From positions 6,510,001 to 6,574,000 of the forward strand of contig OW203770.1 in the NCBI GenBank assembly GCA_934045905.1: a stretch of 64,000 nt of DNA, read 5' to 3'. The position numbers and the translations under genes were made by a program. The stretch comes from Leuctra nigra. Its lineage: Eukaryota; Arthropoda; Insecta; Plecoptera; Leuctridae. Shown here piece by piece: positions 50,151 to 53,343 of the stretch (its first letter is position 1; each line of letters begins with the position of its first letter). The notes under the pieces are model-generated. The model was given only the letters and a program-made list of their open reading frames with translations. It did no database searches and was not told the DNA's origin.

Positions 50151-52890
50151 GTTATATAAAAAAATCAATAAAAATGTAATAAGTAAAAATGTTAATGCGT
50201 TTTCTTTCAATTTACTCTGATTAGAATTTTTTATTTGAATTCATTTTTCCTTAATAATCCTGTAACAAATTTATGAAAAATAACCAAGTAGTTAAGCACA
50301 ACAAAATATATAAAGTGTGATTTTATATTTGACCGGTCAATTGACGTCAAATACGGTCAATTGACCGGTCAATTGACGTCAAATACGGTCAATTGACCAA
50401 AAACATATTTGACCGGTCAATTTCCATCACTATTGGAGACCAAACCTGTAAACCAATTGATGTCAAATTTTAATCATGATTAGATGAAAGACAACTTATA
50501 CCCTGTTCTCACTACAGTTTCAACCGCAGTTGACCTCAACTGCAGTTGAAATAAAAATGGCGTTGATCTGTGTTGATCAACCAAAACTATCACTTGCGTT
50601 CACACAGAATCTCTTAGCTCAACTGCAGTTGAACCCTGTAATCTATGCAACCCGCCTGACTACCAGCTGTTTTTGAACAATCAACAACATGGCGCTCACC
50701 GAAAGTGAAATTATTTATTTATTTGCTTTGACGCAAATTATCAACGCCAATATAATCAACAAATTTCAAGTAAACACAGGAGTAAACTTATAATACCTAC
50801 GGGAATGTCGGCAATGACGAAAATGTCAGGTATGAATAGGTTAGGTGTCAAATGTCCAAAGATTGTATAGTGGTGCGCGCATATTTCCTAGTAAACTGCT
50901 TTGGTCAACTGCAGTTCAGATCTCAACTGAGTTCTAGAAACACGATCGAGTTTTCGATCGCAGTTGAACTCGATTGCATTGCGTTCACACTGATGTTCAA
51001 CTGCGATTGAGATTTTCAACTGTAGTTGAAACTTGTAGTGGGAACGGGGTATTAGGGTCACATGTTTGAAATTTAATTTTATAAGGCGCCCAGGAAGACA
51101 AGAAAACAGCTAATTTTTCACCAAAAATCCACTAATTATTACTAGAGCCAAGATTATATGGTTTTATTTTTGCTCTGATTTCGTTTTAAAAAACCTAAAT
51201 TTCGTTTTTTGGTGGTTTTATGAATTGAGGATTTCGCGATTTGGCGGTACCATTAAAACACAGAAAACTGAACTGAAAATTTTATATTTATTTCATGTTT
51301 TTAGTCACTCATTCATTATTCATGAGGTGTTCTGGTCATACCAGTATTTTGTTGTCGCACACATAAAAACTTTCACTCTTAAACTCAATCGCCCTTGAGT
51401 GTACATTTATGCTCGTCTTCCCCATAATTAAATATTTTTCACAAGATACAATATGCAAGTGATTCGGCGTGAGCCGTGATGAGAACTGAGTGTTGGGGAT
51501 GGGGTGGGGTCTTGCGCCAGCATGCAAGGCAAGCCCTTCATGCGCGCGCACAAACAGGGGGGTGGGGATTGCCAATGCACAAGGTTGGGAACAGCCGTCA
51601 CTGCCAGCTGCTTGTGAGGGTAGTACAAGTACGCACGTAAGAAGTTGCAATCTCTTTTTTTTTAGCTAAGCAAGGAATGTTTGGGATCGGTACAATTCTT
51701 GGAAGCAACAAGTGCTTCACTGGCTACACATTTTATTTAAAAAATCAAATTTCGCGGAAATTTCGTGAAAAATCACAGAATTCGCGGTAATTTTGTGTTT
51801 CAAGGTGAATTTCGCGATAAAACCACAATTCGTTTTATTTAGCGATTGGATGATGACAGTTTTGGGGTTTAAATTCCATGAATCGTGGACAAATGAAAGA
51901 AAAATATGTATATTTAGCATTTCGTTTTATCGCGCTTCACCATATAATCTTGGCTCTAATTATTACTATAATTAACGAAACAAAAAATAAAAAATGTACC
52001 AAGGGATAACCCTAAGTTTGTCTTTTATCAAATCACGATTAAAATTTCAAATAATTTGGTCTACACATTTCGTCTTCAATCGTATCGCAAAAAGTGTCTA
52101 CAAAAAGACGCAAAATCGCTCGCGCTTGCAGCACCTTAATGAGAATAATTACCATCATTAAAGACCGGATTATCTTCCATTGCTTGGCACGAAACGATGC
52201 GTGGCCGAACTTATCTCTCAGTACCTTCAGATGACTCGGATCTGGCGGGGGACAAGGCGTATCGATCATCTAGAAAATAGAGAGTAGGTAGACAATTAGA
52301 ATTCAGAGATAAACAAAGGACGCAGAATTGTTGCAAACAAAATCCAACCGCAATCAAGATAAATCAAAGGTGCCCCATGCCTGATTGCCGCGGACACCTA
52401 GGTATAGGTAGGTAGGTAGTACGACACAGATGCAAAGAGTTCCATTTTATTAACATTTGTTTCCGTTTGCGTCGTACGTCTGTTTCCGACTTGTGAACAT
52501 CACATTGAATTCGCCATATCTAAACGCTCTTTGCATCCGCGTCGTTGCGTTTCGGTCATCGCACCGATGACCGATGACCGCCCATCGTGCATTCAAGATG
52601 ATAGAGCGAATATTTTTTATCATTATTCCACATAATTTTCAATCCTACCTACTTATTCTAGTTATAATCTCGATAACTCAATAAAATTGTTTATCTACCT
52701 CGCCTACTTCGATTTGGTTATAATCAGGTGGTGGATTCTGTTCAACATTTTCTTGTTGACGATGTTGAACCAGTTGAACAACGTCTTCTCTTGGTGTCTC
52801 TGGATAACAGAGTTTGTAAAGTTCCTCTGCTTCATCGTCTTCTATATTTGACATCTCTTCTTCCAAAGCGATATCGGCTTCTTCATTCAT
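8229..52890 (-). CDS. WRN: Werner-type RecQ DNA helicase, 15 exons, no exonuclease domain
   Basis: A 3'-5' DNA helicase of the nucleus for repair and replication-fork structures. Fifteen exons join with GT-AG borders and matching phases into about 1106 aa. An in-frame TAA lies three codons before the ATG at 52890. Landmarks: Walker A TGYGKS 114-119, DEAH 213-216, TATAT 248-252, motif [22 protein letters not shown] from 367, QEIGRAGRD 397-405, RQC zinc cysteines 467, 491, 492 and 495, winged helix about 547-617, HRDC about 690-780, and a polar tail 823-1106. [18 protein letters not shown] and [15 protein letters not shown] are WRN-like rather than BLM-like. Human WRN has an N-terminal exonuclease; here only about 85 acidic residues precede the helicase. 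Introns range from 0.4 to 9.1 kb and are filled with transposons. Exon list follows as separate entries. Confidence 0.88.
9363..9770 (-). mobile_element. 5'-truncated LINE, 3' end with TAAA tail
   Basis: The minus strand reads [20 protein letters not shown], then [20 protein letters not shown] and a stop, like the last residues of many LINE reverse transcriptases. An AATAAAGATT signal and a (TAAA)n tail at 9364-9383 close the element. Confidence 0.65.
9804..11115. mobile_element. MITE of the 'gattggctg' family, split by a Helitron
   Basis: Ends TACACTCAAACCAATAAAAA and its inverse at 11090-11115 form inverted repeats that continue into aaggattggctg. Relatives lie at 36626, 38579 and 41150. 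Helitron copy 2 is inserted at 9886-10978 within the block that the relatives keep as ccttgttattatcaatgaaa. Confidence 0.65.
9886..10978 (+). mobile_element. Non-autonomous Helitron copy 2
   Basis: Starts with the AGCGAGCGGAGCGAGCG block, ends with the hairpin and TTTTCCTAG followed by T. It interrupts the MITE at 9804-11115; uninterrupted relatives show the joined empty site. Interior of about 1.1 kb is non-coding and built from degenerate units. Confidence 0.8.
11558..12192. repeat. Large foldback, itself broken by a 187-bp foldback
   Basis: Arm 11558-11790 (caagtcacttagagatgtca...) pairs with 11800-12192 in reverse. The right arm is interrupted at 11960-12146 by another foldback; the left arm keeps the joined sequence gttataaataaatacatcg, so the order of insertion is clear. 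Confidence 0.7.
11960..12146. mobile_element. 187-bp foldback element, copy B
   Basis: Same length and loop as 7227-7413, with TAGACCAATTCAG pairing with CTGAATTGGTCTA. Inserted with TA at the borders into the right arm of the larger foldback. Confidence 0.75.
12788..13017 (-). CDS. WRN: WRN exon 14 (HRDC end)
   Basis: Residues 746-822: [20 protein letters not shown] completes HRDC, then a Gln/Ala/Glu-rich linker. Acceptor ..gtttgcag, donor gtaagg. Confidence 0.88.
13273..14334. mobile_element. hAT element with CCGATACC repeats
   Basis: Termini TAGAGATGGACCGATACC / GGTATCGGTTCATCTCTA, flanked by the perfect 8-bp duplication CAAATAAG. Reiterated ccgatacc motifs lie inside both ends. No transposase is seen. 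At 13553 a TACCGTATTTACTTG block resembles a pogo-like end. Confidence 0.85.
14698..14918 (-). CDS. WRN: WRN exon 13 (HRDC, first part)
   Basis: Residues 672-745: [14 protein letters not shown], then [18 protein letters not shown], an HRDC domain. Donor chosen at TAG|GTCGGT because only this one keeps phase with exon 14. Confidence 0.88.
15070..15230. mobile_element. About 160-bp foldback element, copy C
   Basis: GGAGGCCAATTCTTGAG at the left pairs with its complement at the right; arms of about 70 bp meet around 'caactattgcttagcc'. Same core as 40108-40267 (acgtaaaaaagttga / tcaacttttttacgt). Confidence 0.75.
15333..15760. mobile_element. MITE with TAGGGAAGTCTCGTGA ends, copy 1
   Basis: Inverted ends TAGGGAAGTCTCGTGA / TCATGAGACTTCCCTA, with TA at the borders. 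A sibling lies at 26614-27032 with the same interior order (gaaagttgagat; cgtttttcccgcc). Non-coding. Confidence 0.7.
16284..16633. mobile_element. pogo-like MITE with internal hairpin
   Basis: Ends TACCGTATTTACTCGCATA / TATGCGAGTAAATACGGTA with TA borders. The centre is a strong palindrome (gttcgttttt..ctctctaccgacc) of about 180 bp. Confidence 0.75.
16843..17004 (-). CDS. WRN: WRN exon 12 (charged linker)
   Basis: Residues 618-671: a charged, probably helical stretch ([16 protein letters not shown].. [14 protein letters not shown]) between RQC and HRDC. Acceptor ..gttccag, donor gtgagt; phases agree with both neighbours. Confidence 0.85.
17224..17856. mobile_element. hAT element with TCCCGTCCCG repeats
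   Basis: Termini TAAGGATGTGTGGGAC / GTCCCGCACAGCACTA; flanks CTAATTAC and CTAATAAC match in 7 of 8 bases. Reiterated tcccg(t/a)cccg motifs lie inside both ends. Confidence 0.75.
17963..18179 (-). CDS. WRN: WRN exon 11 (RQC winged helix)
   Basis: Residues 546-617: [20 protein letters not shown], then [10 protein letters not shown] and [11 protein letters not shown], matching the WRN winged helix. The intron before it (7.7 kb) carries Helitrons, a hAT element and pogo-like MITEs. Confidence 0.9.
18296..19300 (+). mobile_element. Non-autonomous Helitron copy 3
   Basis: Starts TTGAGCGAGCGTAGCGAGCG, ends with the common hairpin and TTTTCCTAG followed by T. Interior consists of repeated 'ccaatc..tttgaaatttagcaa..accaacatt' units. 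Confidence 0.82.
19930..20803 (+). mobile_element. Non-autonomous Helitron copy 4
   Basis: TTGAGCGAGCGAAGCGAGCG start, hairpin and CCTAG end. Internal units closely resemble copies 3 and 5. Confidence 0.8.
21078..21840. mobile_element. MITE with TAAGGTGGCTGG ends
   Basis: Inverted ends TAAGGTGGCTGGGTCGATCG / CGATCGATCCAGCCACCTTA; 763 bp, non-coding. Superfamily not assigned. Confidence 0.6.
22003..22642. mobile_element. pogo/Tigger-like MITE
   Basis: TACCGTATTAACTCGTGTA at the left and its inverse at the right, with further gcgtcttatacacg copies inside; TA borders. It abuts the next element, sharing the TA. Confidence 0.75.
22643..23141. mobile_element. Tigger-like MITE
   Basis: CAGTAAACCCTCGTTATTACG and inverse CGAATTAACGAGGGCTTACTG, with TA on both sides. 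Resembles mariner/pogo ends of the CAGTx-CCTCG kind. Non-coding. Confidence 0.75.
24038..24154. mobile_element. Short palindromic MITE
   Basis: TATAGTCAAGGAAACTAGAT pairs with its inverse ending CCCTGACTGTA; about 117 bp, TA borders. It lies directly against the Helitron end at 24157. Confidence 0.65.
24157..25141 (-). mobile_element. Non-autonomous Helitron copy 5
   Basis: Minus-strand copy: CTAGGAAAACGCTC at the left (3' end), CGCTCGCTTCGCTCGCTCAA at the right (5' end). Interior similar to copies 3 and 4 in opposite orientation. Confidence 0.8.
25219..25731. mobile_element. hAT element with GGGTACCCGGGTA repeats
   Basis: Termini TAGAGGTCAG / CTGACCTCTA with the perfect 8-bp duplication ATTGAAAT on both sides. 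At least four copies of acccgggtac lie inside each end. Non-coding. Confidence 0.85.
25880..26022 (-). CDS. WRN: WRN exon 10 (RQC)
   Basis: Residues 498-545: [20 protein letters not shown] and KPIKFLLG, the start of the RQC winged-helix region. Acceptor ..atattcag, donor gtaagt. Confidence 0.87.
26122..26410 (-). mobile_element. Possible LINE 3' end with TTTAC tail
   Basis: The minus strand shows AATAAAGACG followed by repeated TTTAC, as at the end of a retrotransposon. The coding frame before it is broken, so identity is uncertain. Confidence 0.3.
26614..27032. mobile_element. MITE with TAGGGAAGTCTCGTG ends, copy 2
   Basis: Sibling of 15333-15760; inverted ends TAGGGAAGTCTCGTG / CATGAGACTTCCCTA. 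It stops 42 bases from WRN exon 9. Confidence 0.7.
27074..27237 (-). CDS. WRN: WRN exon 9 (RecQ zinc-binding region)
   Basis: Residues 444-497 with [12 protein letters not shown] and CCDNC, the four zinc cysteines of the RQC region. Acceptor ..gtgtgcag; an alternative acceptor two codons further (27231) would also keep frame. Confidence 0.9.
27354..28570 (+). mobile_element. Non-autonomous Helitron copy 6
   Basis: GAGCGAGCG start (shorter than in the siblings), hairpin and TTTTCCTAG end. A hAT element (27891-28465) is inserted in it with a perfect duplication. Confidence 0.75.
27891..28465. mobile_element. hAT element with CGAATC repeats
   Basis: Termini TAGGGATGTGCGAATCC / GGAATCGCACACCCCTA with the perfect 8-bp duplication CTATAGAC. 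Reiterated cgaatc motifs inside both ends. Inserted into Helitron copy 6. Confidence 0.85.
29147..29677 (+). pseudogene. C-terminal fragment of an R2-type LINE protein (zinc knuckle and restriction-like endonuclease)
   Basis: The frame has no start and ends in TAG. It shows a CCHC finger ([18 protein letters not shown]), then RRIDIIAI and LDPTVRFE, the D..DP type residues of the restriction-like endonuclease of R2/R4/NeSL-type LINEs, then [17 protein letters not shown]. Reverse transcriptase is missing because of 5' truncation, so it cannot move by itself. Family known from memory; clade not determined. Confidence 0.75.
29729..30971 (-). repeat. 3' LTR
   Basis: 1243 bp, TG..CA. Carries AATAAA on the minus strand at 29790-29795, a likely polyadenylation signal, and TATAAAA at 30456-30462 as in the other LTR. 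Confidence 0.9.
30972..30985 (-). other. Polypurine tract of the LTR element
   Basis: On the minus strand TTCAGGGGGCTC lies directly against the 3' LTR. It is short and ends in CTC, but its place is the one expected for plus-strand priming. The next 300 bases (30986-31295) are a non-coding 3' region. Confidence 0.55.
31296..33302 (-). CDS. Acidic, Glu-rich 668-aa protein of the LTR element (unknown function)
   Basis: The protein begins [12 protein letters not shown] and is strongly acidic over most of its length, probably with coiled-coil or disordered segments. Around the middle (about residues 420-450) six-residue units of the form EDLEII repeat about six times. I see no CCHC knuckle, protease, RT or integrase motif. 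By position it takes the place of gag, but nothing in the sequence proves this. It stays open over 2 kb between identical-looking LTRs. The reverse strand reads as serine/asparagine-rich frames that are only shadows. Confidence 0.6.
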   Translation of the reverse strand: MDEKDEEYWKSWVELNKKEYEEQEENRSVKLEFCEFSNRDLYHLMRTERIDELSRRIYIEFERRREEKWTMKEFAALDEEELMSICHDRTEENAQISKRARAELLRRYDKEDENWRRYREYKYEAEETYSKQSSEYDDHVYGAEYYDDYADSESEDLKQLWHWERVNLIEYVREVSRKWKDELEKDAAFETDVSTREEEEEEVVCNRLQSDVNSEQSCEQPDKVEESFYEVTTPQEDVQDFCLPKTQKKEEEETKIQSQNRVEIADISVREKIEEDAEIILPQDNFEETSEQFEVEKVELQNNDVITKEQEDLDQLKTCEVVIEGVKEDAVKKEESQENESFEDEVIPECLVQGVAEETVNNSRDENEEFEVTRQALVNIEFDGDEMETVCCVEDLNCNVVVELNLEEEEFVDFRRKGRTEDLEIIEDLEIIEDLEIIEDLEIIEDLKIIENLEDIENIEIIEMVTETIVIEEKAADQEQLVKSESSFVQEFEKSENYNFCAELSSIPAASITERVNDELLITLNDELTETSYDEKIQPFDYVANMEMLEEIAYEEMMKITCPLMQESLQIEDKDFQDEESNEETETEVKKENETYTSTTARNKREEFFWTHLVEVISIGPTQDVQEDAKVSFPYDRGRKEQRRSADSHSDNNRNVDCYGRSMMTQQK
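31957..32042 (-). repeat. 18-bp tandem repeat inside the acidic ORF
   Basis: Unit tcttcaataatctccaaa (plus strand) repeated about five times with almost no change, coding for the hexapeptide EDLEII. Fresh, so probably variable in copy number. Confidence 0.85.
33345..33596 (-). CDS. Small upstream ORF of the LTR element (83 aa)
   Basis: In the same frame as the 668-aa ORF but separated from it by two stop codons and 42 bases. Begins [10 protein letters not shown]; contains [20 protein letters not shown]. It could be a separate leader peptide, the first exon of a spliced product, or chance. No family recognised. Confidence 0.35.
   Translation of the reverse strand: MADRDASLSSTVNLDDTVEGAELSESEVTSIQVIEGGRNINCVVNCHGNKFVVIDSVGTRLGIDRNDLTQSLMIVDGSRLKKM
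33800..33824 (-). other. Primer binding site complementary to tRNA-Lys(CUU)
   Basis: Starting one base after the 5' LTR, the minus strand reads TGGCGCTCAACGTGTGGGGC, close to the complement of the 3' end of insect tRNA-Lys (TGGCGCCCAACGTGGGGC from memory) with one substitution and a 2-base insertion. Confidence 0.75.
33825..35067 (-). repeat. 5' LTR
   Basis: Same length as the 3' LTR and apparently identical. TATAAAA at 34552-34558 on the minus strand is a likely promoter. The 87- and 61-codon frames found in both LTRs carry no recognisable protein. Confidence 0.9.
36308..36501 (-). CDS. WRN: WRN exon 8 (motif VI)
   Basis: Residues 379-443: [24 protein letters not shown], the arginine-finger motif VI. 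Donor gtgagt. The following intron is 9.1 kb and holds the three-deep transposon nest. Confidence 0.92.
36626..36787. mobile_element. MITE of the 'gattggctg' family, uninterrupted copy
   Basis: aaaatggtattggaaagaaatgg at the left pairs imperfectly with ccaatcagtttatttcaaatactgtttt at the right. It shows the undisturbed family layout used to read the split copies at 9804, 38579 and 41150. Confidence 0.6.
36806..36961. mobile_element. mariner-like MITE
   Basis: TACAGTCACGGAAATATATT and its inverse form about 30-bp inverted ends with TA borders; 156 bp, non-coding. Confidence 0.75.
37254..37541. mobile_element. hAT MITE, family CAGTGGTTAATTTG, copy 1
   Basis: Ends CAGTGGTTAATTTG / CAAATTAACCACTG, perfect 8-bp duplication CTTGTACC. 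A sibling is at 41247-41554. Interior has aagtgggcggac repeats and a G-rich patch. Confidence 0.88.
37746..37883 (-). CDS. WRN: WRN exon 7 (motif V)
   Basis: Residues 333-378: [17 protein letters not shown], then [16 protein letters not shown] (motif V). Acceptor ..gttgcag, donor gtgagc. It is too short to stand out as a separate reading frame and was found from the reverse complement. Confidence 0.9.
38040..38553. mobile_element. hAT element with TTTACCGGTAAA repeats
   Basis: Termini TAGGGATATC / GGTGCCATCCCTA; flanks CATCTAGG and CATCTCGG match in 7 of 8. Palindromic tttaccggtaaa is repeated inside both ends. Confidence 0.8.
38664..39000 (-). mobile_element. LINE 3' fragment (reverse-transcriptase tail)
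   Basis: Minus strand reads [20 protein letters not shown], then [18 protein letters not shown] and a stop, the usual tail of Jockey/CR1-type enzymes, followed by an A/T-rich end with repeated acaaat. Confidence 0.6.
39020..39625. mobile_element. hAT element with CGCGA/TTCGCG motifs
   Basis: Ends CAGGGCCAGTTGTTT / AAACAACTGGCTCTG, perfect 8-bp duplication TATAGACT. Many cgcgaaat-type motifs inside. Related ends occur at 42155 and 51143. Confidence 0.85.
39950..40497 (+). mobile_element. Helitron copy 8, degraded
   Basis: The 3' hairpin is changed (tcatcaatgcgttac) but still ends TTTTCCTAG. Upstream units match the other copies; the 5' end is missing. The foldback at 40108-40267 is inserted in it. 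Confidence 0.6.
40108..40267. mobile_element. About 160-bp foldback element, copy D
   Basis: GGAGGCCAAGTCTTGAA pairs with TTCAAGACTTGGCCTCC; arms of about 72 bp. Same family as 15070-15230, with arm differences that are shared by both arms of this copy. Confidence 0.75.
40582..40781 (-). CDS. WRN: WRN exon 6 (motif IV)
   Basis: Residues 266-332: [11 protein letters not shown], as in human WRN, and [15 protein letters not shown] (motif IV). Acceptor ..tgtctcag, donor gtaagc. Confidence 0.92.
40923..41144. mobile_element. MITE with TACACTTGGCCAAAC ends
   Basis: TACACTTGGCCAAACAAAAC and its inverse ending GGCCGAGTGTA; 222 bp with TA borders, non-coding. Confidence 0.7.
41150..41640. mobile_element. 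MITE of the 'gattggctg' family, split by a hAT MITE
   Basis: gaacgaaacggaatagctg..ccttgacaaac at the left and cagccaatctgtttctttcc at the right flank the hAT MITE 41247-41554, whose octamer duplication lies in this element. Confidence 0.6.
41247..41554. mobile_element. hAT MITE, family CAGTGGTTAATTTG, copy 2
   Basis: Same ends and interior as 37254-37541, with the perfect 8-bp duplication CATATGCA. Confidence 0.88.
41650..41933 (+). mobile_element. tRNA-derived SINE
   Basis: The head gggtgagtggttaacgc resembles an A box, and GGTTCGATTC at 41705-41714 is a B box for RNA polymerase III. A conserved-looking body follows (gggttttttcgtggttttcc), ending gttaagccccagac and a poly-A tail. Duplication AAGCGTAC at 41642-41649 and 41934-41941. 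Confidence 0.8.
42155..43036. mobile_element. hAT element, ends TAGAGCCAGTTTTAAATGG
   Basis: Inverted ends TAGAGCCAGTTTTAAATGG / CCATTTAAAACTGGCTCTA, perfect 8-bp duplication GTAATAGG. gcgaattcgcg and cgcgaaat motifs inside. Contains an unbroken run of about 22 C at 42551. Confidence 0.88.
43510..43617 (-). CDS. WRN: WRN exon 5 (motif III)
   Basis: Residues 231-265 with [15 protein letters not shown] (motif III). It starts with one base that completes an Arg codon and ends with two bases before gtcagt. Confidence 0.9.
44176..44411 (-). CDS. WRN: WRN exon 4 (motif II, DEAH)
   Basis: Residues 152-229 plus two bases: [19 protein letters not shown] and [14 protein letters not shown]. Donor gtgaga. 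DEAH supplies the magnesium/ATP catalytic residues. Confidence 0.92.
44810..46192. mobile_element. Transposon with GGGGTAATTGTGGC repeats
   Basis: Ends TAGGGTGAGTTGGGGTAATT and its inverse; ggggtaattgtggc is repeated at least five times, mostly near the ends. Laid out like the hAT elements nearby, but the flanking octamers do not match; TA borders are possible. Carries the MITE 45607-46007. Confidence 0.65.
45607..46007. mobile_element. MITE with TATAGGCA ends, copy 1
   Basis: About 401 bp, ends TATAGGCACCGAGTGTT / AACACGCTGCCTATA. Nearly the same sequence recurs at 46407-46805. Confidence 0.65.
46226..46382 (+). pseudogene. Orphan THAP-like first exon
   Basis: ATG then 52 codons and a donor GTAAGT. 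It shows CIVPEC (two zinc cysteines), [18 protein letters not shown] (the F/W-H-x-x-P..RR..W..I core of THAP zinc fingers) and ends before the second zinc pair, which would lie on a next exon. No such exon is seen; a MITE begins 24 bases after the donor. Probably the remnant of a P-type or other THAP transposon, less likely a host gene. Confidence 0.55.
46407..46805. mobile_element. MITE with TATAGGCA ends, copy 2
   Basis: About 399 bp, sibling of 45607-46007 in the same orientation, with few differences. Region 46806-47215 holds nothing recognisable. Confidence 0.65.
47216..47691. mobile_element. hAT element with GAAAATTTTC repeats
   Basis: Termini TAGTGATGGC / GCCATCACTA; flanks GTTCCAAC and GTTTCAAC match in 7 of 8. 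gaaaattttc palindromes crowd both ends. Confidence 0.8.
47819..48957. repeat. 1.14-kb palindrome
   Basis: Two arms of about 545 bp pair in reverse around a short centre near 48388. Outer ends CTATAGTC / GACTATAG. Arms are highly similar, with scattered single differences and one 8-base insertion near the left end. Located in WRN intron 3; no coding sequence. Confidence 0.85.
49299..49442 (-). CDS. WRN: WRN exon 3 (Walker A, motif Ia)
   Basis: Residues 104-151: [14 protein letters not shown] (ATP-binding loop) and [10 protein letters not shown] (motif Ia). Acceptor ..ttcacag, donor gtaaga, phase 0. Confidence 0.9.
49720..50432. mobile_element. hAT element with TTGACCGGTCAA repeats
   Basis: Termini TAGGGATGTACG / TTTCCATCACTA, perfect 8-bp duplication TTGGAGAC. 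Reiterated ttgaccggtcaa at both ends. Contains a poly-A run at about 50127-50150. Confidence 0.85.
50501..51049. mobile_element. MITE with CCCTGTTCTCACTAC ends
   Basis: Inverted ends CCCTGTTCTCACTACAGTTT and the inverse at 51025-51049, TA on both sides. Repeated caactgcagttga motifs inside. Confidence 0.65.
51143..51958. mobile_element. hAT element, ends TAGAGCCAAGATTATATGG
   Basis: Inverted ends TAGAGCCAAGATTATATGG / CCATATAATCTTGGCTCTA, perfect 8-bp duplication ATTATTAC. tttcgcg/cgcgaaa motifs inside, as in 39020 and 42155. Confidence 0.88.
52153..52269 (-). CDS. WRN: WRN exon 2 (motif 0)
   Basis: Residues 65-103 with [18 protein letters not shown], the adenine-recognising motif 0 of RecQ helicases. 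Acceptor ttttctag, donor gtaatt, phase 0. Confidence 0.85.
52699..52890 (-). CDS. WRN: WRN exon 1 (start codon)
   Basis: Residues 1-64, acidic ([13 protein letters not shown]...), ending ..GlyGlu before the donor GTAGAT. Phase 0. No exonuclease motif is present here or upstream as far as the LINE. Confidence 0.8.
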
Positions 52891-53087
52891 GGTAAATTAT
52901 CAATTTTATTGCATAAAAACAGTTTCAAGTTCAACGAAATAAACGTCCAATGCACTAGCACTCTCACTCTGCCGCCATGACACTTTACAAATTTCGTTTC
53001 TACCCCGCCATCTGTTTTTGACATTTAAAGGTCACAGCCTTCTTGAACAACAAGAATCCAAGGTCCACTCGATCTCCGCCTAGCGGA
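52891..53087 (-). promoter_or_regulatory. WRN upstream region
   Basis: Short stretch between the WRN start codon and the Jockey LINE. It must hold the 5'UTR and core promoter unless these lie beyond the LINE. No TATA box stands out. Confidence 0.35.
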
Positions 53088-53343
53088 CAAGCGGCCAACC
53101 GCTTCATAAATGAAAGTTAGTTCTGTGAATTATTCTCAGTATTTTCGCTTATATTTGTGGATTAATCGCTAGTTTTGCATGTTTGTTGTGTTGAATGGTG
53201 ATATTAGATATTTTGGGAGCCATTCAAACCATTTTTCCGCGTCAGAATCTGTTTAAAGTATTAGAAAATAGTTTTATATACTAGGTCTACGAAACCTACC
53301 AAGAGACGCTTGTAGCTCATTTGGACTTGAAGTAATGTGAGCA

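Noticed and set aside
52421..52555. Inverted repeat atgcaaagag / ctctttgcat near WRN exon 1
   Set aside because: Short, imperfect arms without target duplication; may be chance.
8229..52890. BLM instead of WRN
   Set aside because: [14 protein letters not shown] is BLM-like, but [28 protein letters not shown] motif and the winged-helix LFGSGK..WW pattern fit WRN better.
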